DNA of 35,514 nucleotides from an uncultured Eubacteriales bacterium. Its GTDB lineage: Bacteria; Bacillota; Clostridia; Christensenellales; CAG-138. Shown one piece after another: positions 1 to 7,122 of this stretch. A program made the translations under genes and the position numbers. The stretch is taken from NCBI GenBank assembly GCA_900318765.1, contig ONLX01000118.1, positions 1 to 35,514 on the forward strand, read 5' to 3'. The notes below the pieces were generated by a model. That model made no database searches. It saw nothing but the letters and a program-made list of their open reading frames with translations, and was not told the origin of the DNA. How positions within the stretch are numbered: position 1 is the stretch's first letter; every line of letters starts with the position of its first letter.

Positions 1-243
1 CTTGTCGAACAGCGGAAAGCGGAAGGATGCATCGCCGTCGATATGGAGTGCTCGGCGCTGGCTGCGCTCGCCGCGTTCCGGAAGCGCACCATCCTGCAGT
101 TCTTTTACGCTGCGGATAACCTGGACAGCGAAACCTGGGATGCGCGCAGCCTTGCGAACGGACTTGCGCTCGCCGAGAAGGATCGCGTTGCGTTCGTTGC
201 GATGGAGCTTGCGGCAAAGCTATGGGAAACGGAGGAGTTCTGA
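1..243 (+). CDS. Nucleoside phosphorylase, C-terminal fragment (5' end outside window)
   Basis: This frame is open from the first base and ends with TGA at 241-243, leaving the last 80 residues of a protein whose start lies outside the window. The stretch VDMECSAL near its beginning is the signature of the purine/uridine phosphorylase (PNP_UDP_1) family; in that family the Glu of the MEC segment contacts the ribose. These enzymes split nucleosides with phosphate into base and ribose-1-phosphate in the cytoplasm during nucleoside salvage. Substrate choice (uridine, purine or other) cannot be read from this fragment. The next gene starts one base after the stop, so the two are probably co-transcribed. 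Confidence 0.8.
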   Translation, partial: LVEQRKAEGCIAVDMECSALAALAAFRKRTILQFFYAADNLDSETWDARSLANGLALAEKDRVAFVAMELAAKLWETEEF

Positions 244-244
244 C

Positions 245-862
245 ATGACTGAAACCGAAAAAATGTTGTCGGGAAAGCTATACGATCCGATGGACGAAAC
301 GCTGCTCGCGCTGCGCAAGAAGGCGCGGCAGGGCTGCAAAGCGTATAACGACTGCGATCCCGAAGACGAGGAACGGCAGGCGGCGCTGCTGAACGCGCTG
401 GTTCCGAATCTCGGCGAAGGCTCGTGGATCAACGCGCCCGTGCAGTTCGATTACGGATGCTTCACGACTTTCGGAAAACGCTGCTTTGTCAATTACAATC
501 TGACCGTGCTTGACTGTGCGCCGGTCACGATCGGAGACGATGTATTCTTCGGTCCGAACGTTTCCCTGATTCCGCCGGTGCATCCGCTTCTGTATCAGGA
601 GCGCCGCATGTGCCGCCGCCCGGACGGGGTCTGGACGGATCGGGAATACGCAAAGCCGATCACGATCAAAGACGGCTGCTGGATCGCGGCAAACGTCGTC
701 ATCGCCGGGGGCGTGACGATCGGCCCCGGAACCGTGATCGGGGCGGGAAGCGTCGTCACGCGCGATCTGCCGGGCGGCGTGTTCGCTGCGGGAAATCCGT
801 GCCGCGTGATCCGTACGCTCAGCGAGGCGGACTCGATCCATCATAAGCCGGAGCTGTGGTAA
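245..862 (+). CDS. Sugar O-acetyltransferase, maltose/galactoside acetyltransferase type
   Basis: This is a 205-residue protein of the left-handed beta-helix (hexapeptide repeat) acetyltransferases, close to Maa, LacA and NodL. The N-terminal helical 'Mac' domain is visible (KMLSGKLYDPMDETL, residues 7-20), followed by hexapeptide turns such as VTIGDDVFFGPNV and GVTIGPGTVIGAGSVV. The expected catalytic His is at residue 113 in PPVHPL. Members move acetyl from acetyl-CoA to a sugar hydroxyl, and length is normal for the family. The frame is open further upstream, but that region overlaps the phosphorylase in another frame. ATG 245, one base after the previous stop, matches the family N-terminus. 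The exact sugar acceptor is not predictable. Confidence 0.88.
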   Translation: MTETEKMLSGKLYDPMDETLLALRKKARQGCKAYNDCDPEDEERQAALLNALVPNLGEGSWINAPVQFDYGCFTTFGKRCFVNYNLTVLDCAPVTIGDDVFFGPNVSLIPPVHPLLYQERRMCRRPDGVWTDREYAKPITIKDGCWIAANVVIAGGVTIGPGTVIGAGSVVTRDLPGGVFAAGNPCRVIRTLSEADSIHHKPELW

Positions 863-892
863 AATGTTACAAATTCGTTGCACCGCGTCCCC

Positions 893-921
893 TTGCGGCG
901 GGTGCTTAAAGATGGTAAAAT
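893..921 (+). promoter_or_regulatory. Possible promoter just before the 929 gene
   Basis: A TTGCGG box (893-898) lies 17 bases before TAAAAT (916-921), and the latter is preceded by TGG, giving an extended -10 (TGGTAAAAT, 913-921). The expected transcription start falls on or next to ATG 929, so the message could be leaderless. The same nine bases occur once more at 857-865 over the stop of the previous gene, without a good -35. The -35 match is weak. Confidence 0.35.
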
Positions 922-928
922 CGAATTG

Positions 929-1594
929 ATGAAGAATCGCGCGAAAAAGATCAAACGGCGCGTCGCTCTCGGCGCGGCTGCAACGGTTGTATCGGCGGGC
1001 TTGCTCGTGCATACGGCCGTTCCGGATCCGTCTGACCTGATTTTGCCCGAACAGCCGGACGGAGAAGCCTCACATGTGCTGAACGTCGGAAAAACGGAGC
1101 ACCGTTCCTATGTGATCGAGACCGATCGCTATGAATCGTTGACCGGGCGGGAACGGCTGACAGTTTGGGTGCAGAGCCTTCCTCTGCCTGTGCGCGCGCT
1201 GCTGCTGTTGCCGCTTTGGGCGGTCGGAGAGGCGGCGACGCTGTTTTTTTCGCTGCTTTGGAATTCTCCGATCGGACAGGCCCTGCAGCATTTGCTGCTC
1301 GCATTCGGCGTTCTGCTCGGACTGTTTGTGCTTGTATGGAAACTGCTGTTTCCGAATGTGCCGCTTCGGAAGCTGTTTACCAAAAGAAATCTGCTGCTGC
1401 TTGCGCTCGGAGCAGTCGTGATTACGACGGCGGATCGCGTGCTCGCGCATTTTTGGGAGCCATGGAAGGTGTGGCGCGTTGTGGGCATCGCCGCGGTCGG
1501 ATTCGGCGTACTGATGCTCGTATGGCATCGGTTGCTCGACAAGCTGCCCCTGCCGAAAAAGCGGCGGCAACGCCTGGAACTGTATGTGAATTGA
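929..1594 (+). CDS. Hypothetical membrane protein
   Basis: I do not recognise a family. ATG 929 gives 221 residues beginning with a basic stretch (MKNRAKKIKRR) and a hydrophobic segment (about 12-28) that could be a signal anchor. An extracytoplasmic stretch of some 55 residues follows, then four hydrophobic segments at about 85-105, 118-140, 150-165 and 178-198, and a basic C-terminus (KKRRQRLE). By the positive-inside rule both ends should face the cytoplasm or lie near the membrane. An earlier in-frame TTG at 878 has no ribosome-binding site, so ATG 929 is preferred. There is no clear Shine-Dalgarno before 929 either, which fits the possible leaderless promoter. The next gene follows after 12 bases. 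Confidence 0.7.
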   Translation: MKNRAKKIKRRVALGAAATVVSAGLLVHTAVPDPSDLILPEQPDGEASHVLNVGKTEHRSYVIETDRYESLTGRERLTVWVQSLPLPVRALLLLPLWAVGEAATLFFSLLWNSPIGQALQHLLLAFGVLLGLFVLVWKLLFPNVPLRKLFTKRNLLLLALGAVVITTADRVLAHFWEPWKVWRVVGIAAVGFGVLMLVWHRLLDKLPLPKKRRQRLELYVN

Positions 1595-1606
1595 AGGAGA
1601 CAACCG

Positions 1607-2089
1607 ATGACGGAACCGAAACGTATGCTGCGGCTGCATCTGCCCGCGCGCGAGGAGCTGTCCTTTCGGCGGCAGTTGATTGCCGATCCGGAGACAATGT
1701 CCTACAACGCGGCGTGGGGCGGCACGATCGCCTTTCCCGAATCCGACTGGGATGAATGGTACGAGGAATGGATCGGAAACCATCGCAACCTCCGATACTA
1801 TCGGTACCTTGTCAACGAGGAGGATGAATTCGTCGGGGAAATCGCGTTCCGGTTCGATCCGAAATGGGGCGGCTATATGGCGAATGTGTTGATCCATCAC
1901 CGCTTCCGCCGCCGCGGCTACGGAAGAGAGGCGCTTCGGTTGCTCTGTACCGCCGCGAGATCGCGCGGGATCCCCGTGCTATATGACGATATGGCGATCG
2001 ACAACCCCGCTCTCGGTCTGTTTTTGGAGGAAGGGTTTTACGAGATCGCGCGCACCGACCAGATCATTCTGTTGAAAAAGGAACTGTAA
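1607..2089 (+). CDS. GNAT family N-acetyltransferase
   Basis: A 160-residue GCN5-related acetyltransferase that uses acetyl-CoA to acetylate an amine. The middle region GEIAFRFDPKWGGYMANVLIHHRFRR and the following RRRGYGREALRLL match the beta-4 strand and the R/Q-x-x-G-x-G/A acetyl-CoA loop (about residues 104-110). The late DNPALGLFLEEGFYE resembles the N-x-A-x-x-x-Y/F-x-x-x-G-F segment of the family. The start is well supported by GAAGGAG, which overlaps and follows the previous stop, seven bases before ATG. Its position between a membrane protein and a tRNA-editing enzyme gives no clear hint of substrate, which could be an antibiotic, a polyamine or a protein N-terminus. Confidence 0.85.
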   Translation: MTEPKRMLRLHLPAREELSFRRQLIADPETMSYNAAWGGTIAFPESDWDEWYEEWIGNHRNLRYYRYLVNEEDEFVGEIAFRFDPKWGGYMANVLIHHRFRRRGYGREALRLLCTAARSRGIPVLYDDMAIDNPALGLFLEEGFYEIARTDQIILLKKEL

Positions 2090-2093
2090 CGCC

Positions 2094-2576
2094 GTGCAAA
2101 AGCCGCAAAAAACGAACGCGATGCGGATTCTCGAGCAGCAGGGCATCGCCTTTACCCATACCGAATATGAAGCGGATGCGTTCACCGACGGCGCGTCGAC
2201 TGCGGATCGGCTCGGCCTCCCGCATGAGCGCGTGTTCAAAACGCTGGTCACGACCGGGCAGGACCGGGCGCACTATGTGTTCGTCATTCCCGTGGATGAA
2301 ACGCTCGACCTCAAGAAATGCGCAAAGTCGGTCGGCGTCAAAGCCGTGGAGATGCTGCCGCAAAAGGAGTTGTTTGCGCTGACCGGATATGTGCGCGGCG
2401 GCTGCACCGCGATCGGCATGAAAAAGAAATTTGTCACGCGGATCGATGAAACGGCGATGCTGTTCGATTCCATTTACATCTCCGGCGGGCGGATCGGCTG
2501 CCAGCTCTGTCTCGCGCCGGACGATTTTTGTCGCGCGGCCGTCGCCGCATACGCCGACCTGACCGAAACGCACTGA
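2094..2576 (+). CDS. ybaK: Cys-tRNA(Pro)/aminoacyl-tRNA deacylase, YbaK/EbsC family
   Basis: A 160-residue protein starting at GTG 2094, four bases after the previous stop, with AAGGA in the end of the upstream gene. The sequence IAFTHTEYEADAF, then HERVFKTLVTTG and ALTGYVRGGCTAIGMKKKF, follows the YbaK family closely. The Lys in VFKTL is the conserved residue needed for hydrolysis, and the GY.RGG..P/A.G segment shapes the binding pocket. In this family the enzyme hydrolyses Cys-tRNA(Pro) formed by mischarging, in trans to prolyl-tRNA synthetase. It is the last gene of the left-hand + strand group and is followed by a strong hairpin at 2590-2617. Confidence 0.9.
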   Translation: MQKPQKTNAMRILEQQGIAFTHTEYEADAFTDGASTADRLGLPHERVFKTLVTTGQDRAHYVFVIPVDETLDLKKCAKSVGVKAVEMLPQKELFALTGYVRGGCTAIGMKKKFVTRIDETAMLFDSIYISGGRIGCQLCLAPDDFCRAAVAAYADLTETH

Positions 2577-2589
2577 AATTCTTCAACGA

Positions 2590-2617
2590 AAAAGCACAGC
2601 CGCCGGGCTGTGCTTTT
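2590..2617. terminator. Bidirectional intrinsic terminator
   Basis: AAAAGCACAGCC (2590-2601) pairs perfectly with GGCTGTGCTTTT (2606-2617) around a four-base loop. The arms begin with A's and end with T's, so the hairpin can work for the + strand gene ending at 2576 and the - strand gene ending at 2643. Confidence 0.85.
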
Positions 2618-2642
2618 GCATAGTATCTTTTTTTGCGATTTC

Positions 2643-3446
2643 CTATTGAACATACAGCGTCCAAAGCCGCTCGATCTCTGCGCGGGTGATGCATAGGCCG
2701 TCCGTCAAAAACGCTTCGAAGGTGCCGTATCGTTCCCCGATCGTTTGATAGATGCCGGCAAGATACTCTTCCTTTGCGCCGAACAAACGGTTCAGCGCTT
2801 TCTGTGCTTTTTCATCCAGCCCGCCCATGGCAGAGCCGATTTTCTTGCAAATTTGCTCGATTTCCGGCTGCAGATATTCGTTCGTTTTCAGGTAATCCGC
2901 AAAGATGTCGTCCCGATCCACGCCAAGCAGCTCCTGCACCAGCAACGAAGCAAACCCCGCGCGGTCCTTTCCGGCGGTGCAATGCCAAAGCACCGCTTTT
3001 TCCCGCTGCGCAAGCAGCAGCCGGACAAAGCGCCCGTACTGCGCGATTGAATACGCGTCGGTGACAAATCCCACGTATTGATTTTTCATGTACCGAAGCG
3101 CCAGATCGGGCGATTGCGCGACGATCGCAAACGCTTCGTCAATCGACTTCCGATCCTGCGTAATGCCCGCTGCGAGACTTTCGAAGATCGGCACATGCAG
3201 GTTTTCCACGCTGTCGACCAAAGGATCGGGCTGTTCCGCCCGCTCCTGCTCCGTGCGAAAATCAACGATCAGCGCAATACGATCCTTCAAAAGCGTCAGA
3301 TCCTCCGGCGTCGCGCCGTACAGATGGCCGCTGCGGATCAGCTTTCCCGAAACAATCCGTCCGTTTTTTGTATGCATCCCGCCGAGGTCGCGGGTATTCC
3401 TCAATCCCGCAAGCGGGAGTTTTTCGCTTAAAATCTGTTCTTTCAT
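2643..3446 (-). CDS. Tyrosine/dual-specificity protein phosphatase (Y_phosphatase3 type)
   Basis: A 267-residue protein with the P-loop HCTAGKDRAG (155-164). Cys156 is the expected nucleophile and Arg162 the phosphate-binding Arg of the CX5R motif. The N-terminal GLRNTRDLGG (14-23) and the RSGHLYGAT and DFRTEQER stretches are typical of secreted or intracellular bacterial tyrosine phosphatases of the LipA/Y_phosphatase3 family, some of which also act on phosphoinositides. No signal peptide is visible, so it should be cytoplasmic. It is the last gene of the PadR operon, starting one base after the DUF4097 stop with GGGGGAA upstream. Its substrate is unknown. Confidence 0.87.
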   Translation of the reverse strand: MKEQILSEKLPLAGLRNTRDLGGMHTKNGRIVSGKLIRSGHLYGATPEDLTLLKDRIALIVDFRTEQERAEQPDPLVDSVENLHVPIFESLAAGITQDRKSIDEAFAIVAQSPDLALRYMKNQYVGFVTDAYSIAQYGRFVRLLLAQREKAVLWHCTAGKDRAGFASLLVQELLGVDRDDIFADYLKTNEYLQPEIEQICKKIGSAMGGLDEKAQKALNRLFGAKEEYLAGIYQTIGERYGTFEAFLTDGLCITRAEIERLWTLYVQ

Positions 3447-3447
3447 C

Positions 3448-4422
3448 TTATGGTTCCCCCGGTTGTGAAATGGTGATCCGGATGTTTCCGGTATCCGTCG
3501 TAATTTTGCAGAGTCCGCCGGACGTCGTCTCGGGAACCTCGACGCGGCCGGTATCGCTCTTTACCGCAAAGACCTTTTCCGAGCGCAGCGAGCCGGTTAC
3601 GTTTCCGGTATCGGTCCGAATCGTAAGCTCCGCCGCGTCGCACTGATCTAATTGCACATTGCCCGTGCTTCTTTCCATCGAGATGGACCCGTTCGCAAGA
3701 ACATTTGTCAGCCGAATCCCGCCCGTGCTTCCGGCGGAGATCAGATTTTCACAGGCAACGTCCTTCAGCTCCGCTCTTCCGGTGCTCACGTTGACCCGAA
3801 CGTCTCCCTTGCTCTCCACCGAATCCGCAATGACCTTTCCGGTCGTTACGGAAAGAACGAGTTCGCCGACCGCAACGCCCTGAACGCGGATATCCCCCGT
3901 GCTCGTTTTGATCTGCATCGTTTGCTCCGCCTGTGCAAAGCATGCAACGTCTCCGGTGCTCGCCGTGGCGAAAATATTTGCAAACGTGAAATCCTTCGGA
4001 ATCGTGATTTTGCCCGTATGCTCATCGATCACCAGATCCCCGTAGTTCTGCTCCGGCAGGTAGACCGTGATGTTCGGGGAATCAAACGAGATGCCGATCA
4101 TTTCAAACCATTCCCTCGTATCGACCGCGGTAATCACGAGCGTTCCATCCTGTACAACGGCCGTATGCCGGATCTTCGGATGTTCATGGAACACCGCTTT
4201 ACAGGTCCCGTCGTCGGATCGCAAAAACGCAATATCCGCCGTGTCGGATTGAATGGAAAGATTCCTGAACGGTTCCACGACGGGAATCGTATTTGTCTCA
4301 TATCGCGTTCCGATCGCGGAAAACGTCCAATGGTTCGCCGCAAGCACGCCGACAAACAGCACGCTTCCGAGCACAACAAACACGGCTGCAGCGATCAGCC
4401 AGGCAACGGTTGCTTTTTTCAT
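3448..4422 (-). CDS. DUF4097 family beta-repeat membrane-anchored protein
   Basis: A 324-residue protein with one N-terminal transmembrane helix (about 7-29) and a long outside domain. That domain is built of short repeating strands rich in 'STG(D/N)' and 'DTGN' turns, for example ASTGDV, TSTGDI, VTTGKV, VSTGRA, GSTGGI, RSTGNV, DTGNV, DTGRV and DTGNI. This is the right-handed beta-helix-like pattern of the DUF4097/YvlB proteins, which commonly accompany DUF1700 and PadR and are linked with envelope stress in some Bacillota. ATG overlaps the DUF1700 stop by four bases (ATGA), so translation is probably coupled. The precise role is unknown. Confidence 0.85.
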   Translation of the reverse strand: MKKATVAWLIAAAVFVVLGSVLFVGVLAANHWTFSAIGTRYETNTIPVVEPFRNLSIQSDTADIAFLRSDDGTCKAVFHEHPKIRHTAVVQDGTLVITAVDTREWFEMIGISFDSPNITVYLPEQNYGDLVIDEHTGKITIPKDFTFANIFATASTGDVACFAQAEQTMQIKTSTGDIRVQGVAVGELVLSVTTGKVIADSVESKGDVRVNVSTGRAELKDVACENLISAGSTGGIRLTNVLANGSISMERSTGNVQLDQCDAAELTIRTDTGNVTGSLRSEKVFAVKSDTGRVEVPETTSGGLCKITTDTGNIRITISQPGEP

Positions 4423-5021
4423 ATCGCATTCTCCTTTCTTACAAACAGGGATTTGATTCCAAGCACCAACTTCTTCGACAGAACGGCCGCGCCCTTCGTC
4501 GCCGCCTTATCCGCAAGAAACAGAAACACGGACAGCCCGATCAGCACAAACCCTGCCGCAATCAGCAGCAGCCCCTGCGACAGTTCGCCCCGGCAGATCT
4601 GCCAAACGCCGGCAAACACGCCGGCGAGCGCGCTGACGGCAACCGCCGCTTCTGCCGCCCAAAGGCATACAATCACTGCCCAGATCACAAGATACACCGC
4701 AAAGAGAAGAACCAGCGCGGCCGCGAGCAGCGGGAACCAGACCGGGAAGCCGAGGACGATCAAAACGATCTCCCATGCCCGCGCCTGCCTTCTGGGTCGC
4801 ACCTTCTCCCGAACCAGTTTGGTTAGCGGGATTTCCGAAAGCGTCTGCTCTGCGATTGCGTCAATCGGCCCGATTGCGGTGACAGCGTCTTCTTCCGAAA
4901 GTCCTTCCTCGACCCGATCGTCGATCATCTCTCCGTAAAACGATACGCGCTCTTCCACATCCTCCTGCGGCAAGCCCGACAGCCGTGTTTGCAGCGCGGT
5001 TAAAAACTCCTGTTTACGCAT
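4419..5021 (-). CDS. DUF1700 (HAAS domain) membrane protein
   Basis: A 200-residue protein. Residues 1-60, beginning MRKQEFLTALQTRLSGLP and including DVEERVSFYGEMIDDRVEEGLSEEDAV, form the HAAS (helical) domain of DUF1700. Two or three strongly hydrophobic helices follow at about 83-110, 112-140 and 145-170, then a basic C-terminus. Proteins of this type are encoded next to PadR-like regulators and DUF4097 proteins and are thought to couple the two, but the mechanism is unsettled. The start overlaps the end of the PadR gene by eight bases, and the stop overlaps the DUF4097 start by four, so the three are clearly one translational unit. Confidence 0.87.
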   Translation of the reverse strand: MRKQEFLTALQTRLSGLPQEDVEERVSFYGEMIDDRVEEGLSEEDAVTAIGPIDAIAEQTLSEIPLTKLVREKVRPRRQARAWEIVLIVLGFPVWFPLLAAALVLLFAVYLVIWAVIVCLWAAEAAVAVSALAGVFAGVWQICRGELSQGLLLIAAGFVLIGLSVFLFLADKAATKGAAVLSKKLVLGIKSLFVRKENAI

Positions 5022-5334
5022 GCGGTTGCTCCTCCTTGGTCACAAATCGATAGATTGCCATGATTTCCTTCCAATCCTCCTTAAATTCCGCAATCCGTTT
5101 GGATCCTTCCGGTGTGATATGGTAATACTTCCTCAGCCGGCCGTCATGCTCTGCGCTCCGGACCGTCAGCATATGCGCCGCTTCCAGCCGCTTCAGAATC
5201 GTATAGAGCGTCGACTCGGACAGCACGAGATACGGCTTCATATCCTTGATGATCTTGTACCCGTACGAATCTTCCTCGGAAATTGCAGCCAGAACGCATA
5301 CATCCAAAAGACCGCGTTTCAATTGAATATCCAT
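5014..5334 (-). CDS. PadR family transcriptional regulator
   Basis: A 106-residue winged-helix regulator. MDIQLKRGLLDVCVLAAI, EDSYGYKIIKDM, LSESTLYTILKRLEAAHMLT and the wing GRLRKYYHITPEG are all standard PadR features. The short C-terminal helix suggests the small PadR-s2 subfamily, which dimerises through the last helix. It heads a four-gene operon and starts below a promoter that carries a 25-base palindrome, so autorepression is likely. GGGAGG lies upstream of the ATG. The inducing signal is not evident, but the partner genes suggest an envelope-related one. Confidence 0.92.
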   Translation of the reverse strand: MDIQLKRGLLDVCVLAAISEEDSYGYKIIKDMKPYLVLSESTLYTILKRLEAAHMLTVRSAEHDGRLRKYYHITPEGSKRIAEFKEDWKEIMAIYRFVTKEEQPHA

Positions 5335-5352
5335 TCCATGCCTCCCTTTGTG

Positions 5353-5387
5353 GAATACATCGTATCACGAAGTATTCGATTTGTCAA
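5353..5387 (-). promoter_or_regulatory. PadR operon promoter with overlapping palindromic operator
   Basis: On the - strand TTGACA (5382-5387) is followed after exactly 17 bases by TACGAT (5359-5364), a near-consensus sigma-A promoter. GAATAC (5372-5377 read on the - strand) and GTATTC (5353-5358) are the arms of a 25-base imperfect palindrome (5353-5377) that also includes inner TCG/CGA pairs. The palindrome covers the -10 and most of the spacer, as expected for an operator where bound repressor blocks polymerase. The best candidate ligand is the PadR protein encoded directly downstream. Confidence 0.75.
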
Positions 5388-5398
5388 TCCTGTTATTC

Positions 5399-5426
5399 AA
5401 AAAAAGAAGCGCCAAAAAGCGCTTCT
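5399..5426 (-). terminator. Intrinsic terminator of the 5442-6965 gene
   Basis: Read on the - strand, AGAAGCGC and GCGCTTCT (5419-5426 and 5405-5412) form an 8-base perfect stem with a TTTTTG loop, followed by a run of seven T's (5399-5405). It separates the lipoprotein gene from the PadR promoter, which begins 12 bases further on. Confidence 0.85.
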
Positions 5427-5441
5427 GAAAAGGCAATCGCC

Positions 5442-6965
5442 TTATTGGACGTTGAGCTTGATCACGCCGCTCTCAAAGGAATCCCACGTTTTGGAATTCG
5501 TGACCTGCAGGGTGAATTGAACGGTCTCGATCTTGGTGATCCCGTTCTTTTCGAGATCGTTGAACCCGACGGTGACGATCGCACGCTTATTCGGCAAAAC
5601 GGTTTGCGACGAATACGTATCGACCATATAGCCGTTGACCGCAGCGTTCTTCAGCGACAGGTTGACCGAAACATCGCTGTTGTTCTCATAGTAAATGATG
5701 AGCGAGGTGCCGTAGAGCCAGTTCTCGGTCGTTCCCTTATAGACCATCTTGATGCCCTTTTCGTTATACAGGACTTCGCCGCTGTCGTCAAACGGATACG
5801 GATACTCCTTCGCCGCGCTCGTTTCGATGCGAATCATATCGGTGTTCAGATAATCCAACCAGCTATCGGAATTGTAGATGTTGAACGAGAGCTCGATATC
5901 TGCAATCGTTTTGATGCCGGCTGCCTCCAGATCGGAAGAGCTGATCGTAAGATCATAGTTTGCCTTCATGCCGGCCGCGACCGTTTGGGACATCATAACG
6001 TCCATCATATACCCGTTGACCGAGCTGTTGCGGGCCGCAAACGTAAGGTTTTGTTCCGTATTGTTCTCAAGCGTCAGCTGGAACGACGGACCGTACCAAC
6101 CATCCATGGTCATGCCCGTCACCGTGACCTTGACCCCGTCCTGATCGACAAGAACGCTGTTTTCAACGCTCGCCGCAACCGGCGCCTCGGTTGGCTGACC
6201 GGAAATCGGCGCTTCGGTCGGTTCGACTTCCACGACCGGCTCCGGCGTCGCTTCGGGCGCAACGCCGCCCGCCGCAAGATAGTCCTTTGCGGTCATGAAC
6301 GTATCATACAGGTTTTGTCGAACCGCCTTCGCTTCCTCCAGCGTATGGTCGACCGCCGACATCATGCACACGTAAACGCGTTCTTCGGTTCTCCAGACCG
6401 AAACCGACATGTTCAGGTTGATGCCGTTGATATCCATAACGCTTTCTCCCTGCGTGCCTTCCAGTCCGTTCACCAGGATGTTTTCCGGTTCCTTGTTGAT
6501 CTGTTCAAATTCCTCATCGGAATTGGAATTGAGCAACAGTTCCACCGCTTCGCGATTCGTTTCCGGAATATCGTTCGCCTCGGTAAACGCCATCGATGCG
6601 AGCCGCACCGAGGTGACCTCGATCTCGTCGTCCAGATCGATCAGCTCTACGCCGTCCGAGTCGATCTCATACGTCCAGTTTTGCGCATTGTACCAGAATA
6701 CGAAGTCTTCCTCGTCCGCCGGGCTGTAAACGATCGTGCCTTCGGTCGGGAGCGCGGACGTTTGCGCCTGTCCGACTTCTTCCGCTTCGGGCAGGGCTGT
6801 CTCCTCGCTCTCAGCAAAGAACGAAGCGCCCTCCTGTCCAAGTGCCGCTTCCGCTTCGGCAAGCTGCTTTGTTACCGTATCCTGAACCAATTCTGTCACT
6901 TTTCCGCAGGCAGCCGTTGTCATCAGCAAGAGCGCCGCGAGCACAAGAGGTATCCATTTTTTCAT
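5442..6965 (-). CDS. Lipoprotein with duplicated C-terminal domain, function unknown
   Basis: ATG 6965 with AGGAGAAG upstream gives 507 residues. A signal peptide (MKKWIPLVLAALLLMTTAAC) ends in a lipobox with Cys20. Residues 75-230 form a mixed domain whose FVFWYNAQNWTYEID and later segments resemble secreted surface domains but no family I can name. A Pro/Glu/Thr linker (236-262) follows. Residues about 271-382 and 398-505 are two copies of the same domain: each has an early VDQDGVKV or NEKGIKM strand, a WYGPSFQL or WLYGTSLI turn, VNGYM..D...SQTV, and an end like NSDSWLDYL or NSKTWDSF. The gene has its own promoter and terminator and is divergent from lgt. It should be tethered outside the membrane. 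Confidence 0.85.
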   Translation of the reverse strand: MKKWIPLVLAALLLMTTAACGKVTELVQDTVTKQLAEAEAALGQEGASFFAESEETALPEAEEVGQAQTSALPTEGTIVYSPADEEDFVFWYNAQNWTYEIDSDGVELIDLDDEIEVTSVRLASMAFTEANDIPETNREAVELLLNSNSDEEFEQINKEPENILVNGLEGTQGESVMDINGINLNMSVSVWRTEERVYVCMMSAVDHTLEEAKAVRQNLYDTFMTAKDYLAAGGVAPEATPEPVVEVEPTEAPISGQPTEAPVAASVENSVLVDQDGVKVTVTGMTMDGWYGPSFQLTLENNTEQNLTFAARNSSVNGYMMDVMMSQTVAAGMKANYDLTISSSDLEAAGIKTIADIELSFNIYNSDSWLDYLNTDMIRIETSAAKEYPYPFDDSGEVLYNEKGIKMVYKGTTENWLYGTSLIIYYENNSDVSVNLSLKNAAVNGYMVDTYSSQTVLPNKRAIVTVGFNDLEKNGITKIETVQFTLQVTNSKTWDSFESGVIKLNVQ

Positions 6966-6994
6966 TTGCTCTTCTCCTTTTTTGGGATGATCGC

Positions 6995-7023
6995 ATCTTA
7001 TCATGGAATGAAACGTTCGTCAA
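6995..7023 (-). promoter_or_regulatory. Sigma-A type promoter of the 5442-6965 lipoprotein gene
   Basis: On the - strand TTGACG (7018-7023) lies 17 bases before TAAGAT (6995-7000), and the -10 is preceded by TGA, making it an extended -10. The transcript would carry a short leader of about 25 bases containing AGGAGAAG before ATG 6965. Confidence 0.75.
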
Positions 7024-7087
7024 GCCTGAAAAAGCCCCAAATGATGGGAGTTCCTGTGAACCCCTTGTGAATTCGGACGCGCTCTTC

Positions 7088-7116
7088 TTGCAAAGCGCGC
7101 CGATCCTGATTATAAT
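7088..7116 (+). promoter_or_regulatory. lgt promoter, placed to give a leaderless transcript
   Basis: TTGCAA (7088-7093), a 17-base spacer and a perfect TATAAT (7111-7116) precede ATG 7123 by only six bases. Transcription from this promoter would begin at or within a base or two of the ATG, and no Shine-Dalgarno is present. Confidence 0.7.
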
Positions 7117-7122
7117 GAAACC

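Noticed and set aside
3652..4938. Open frame of 428 codons on the + strand
   Set aside because: Antisense to the DUF4097 and DUF1700 genes, which overlap in operon fashion and carry family motifs.
5283..7070. Long open frame of 595 codons on the + strand
   Set aside because: It is antisense to the lipoprotein at 5442-6965, which has a signal peptide, promoter, ribosome site and terminator. The + frame is full of Arg/His/Asp, typical of the reverse of a G+C-rich gene.
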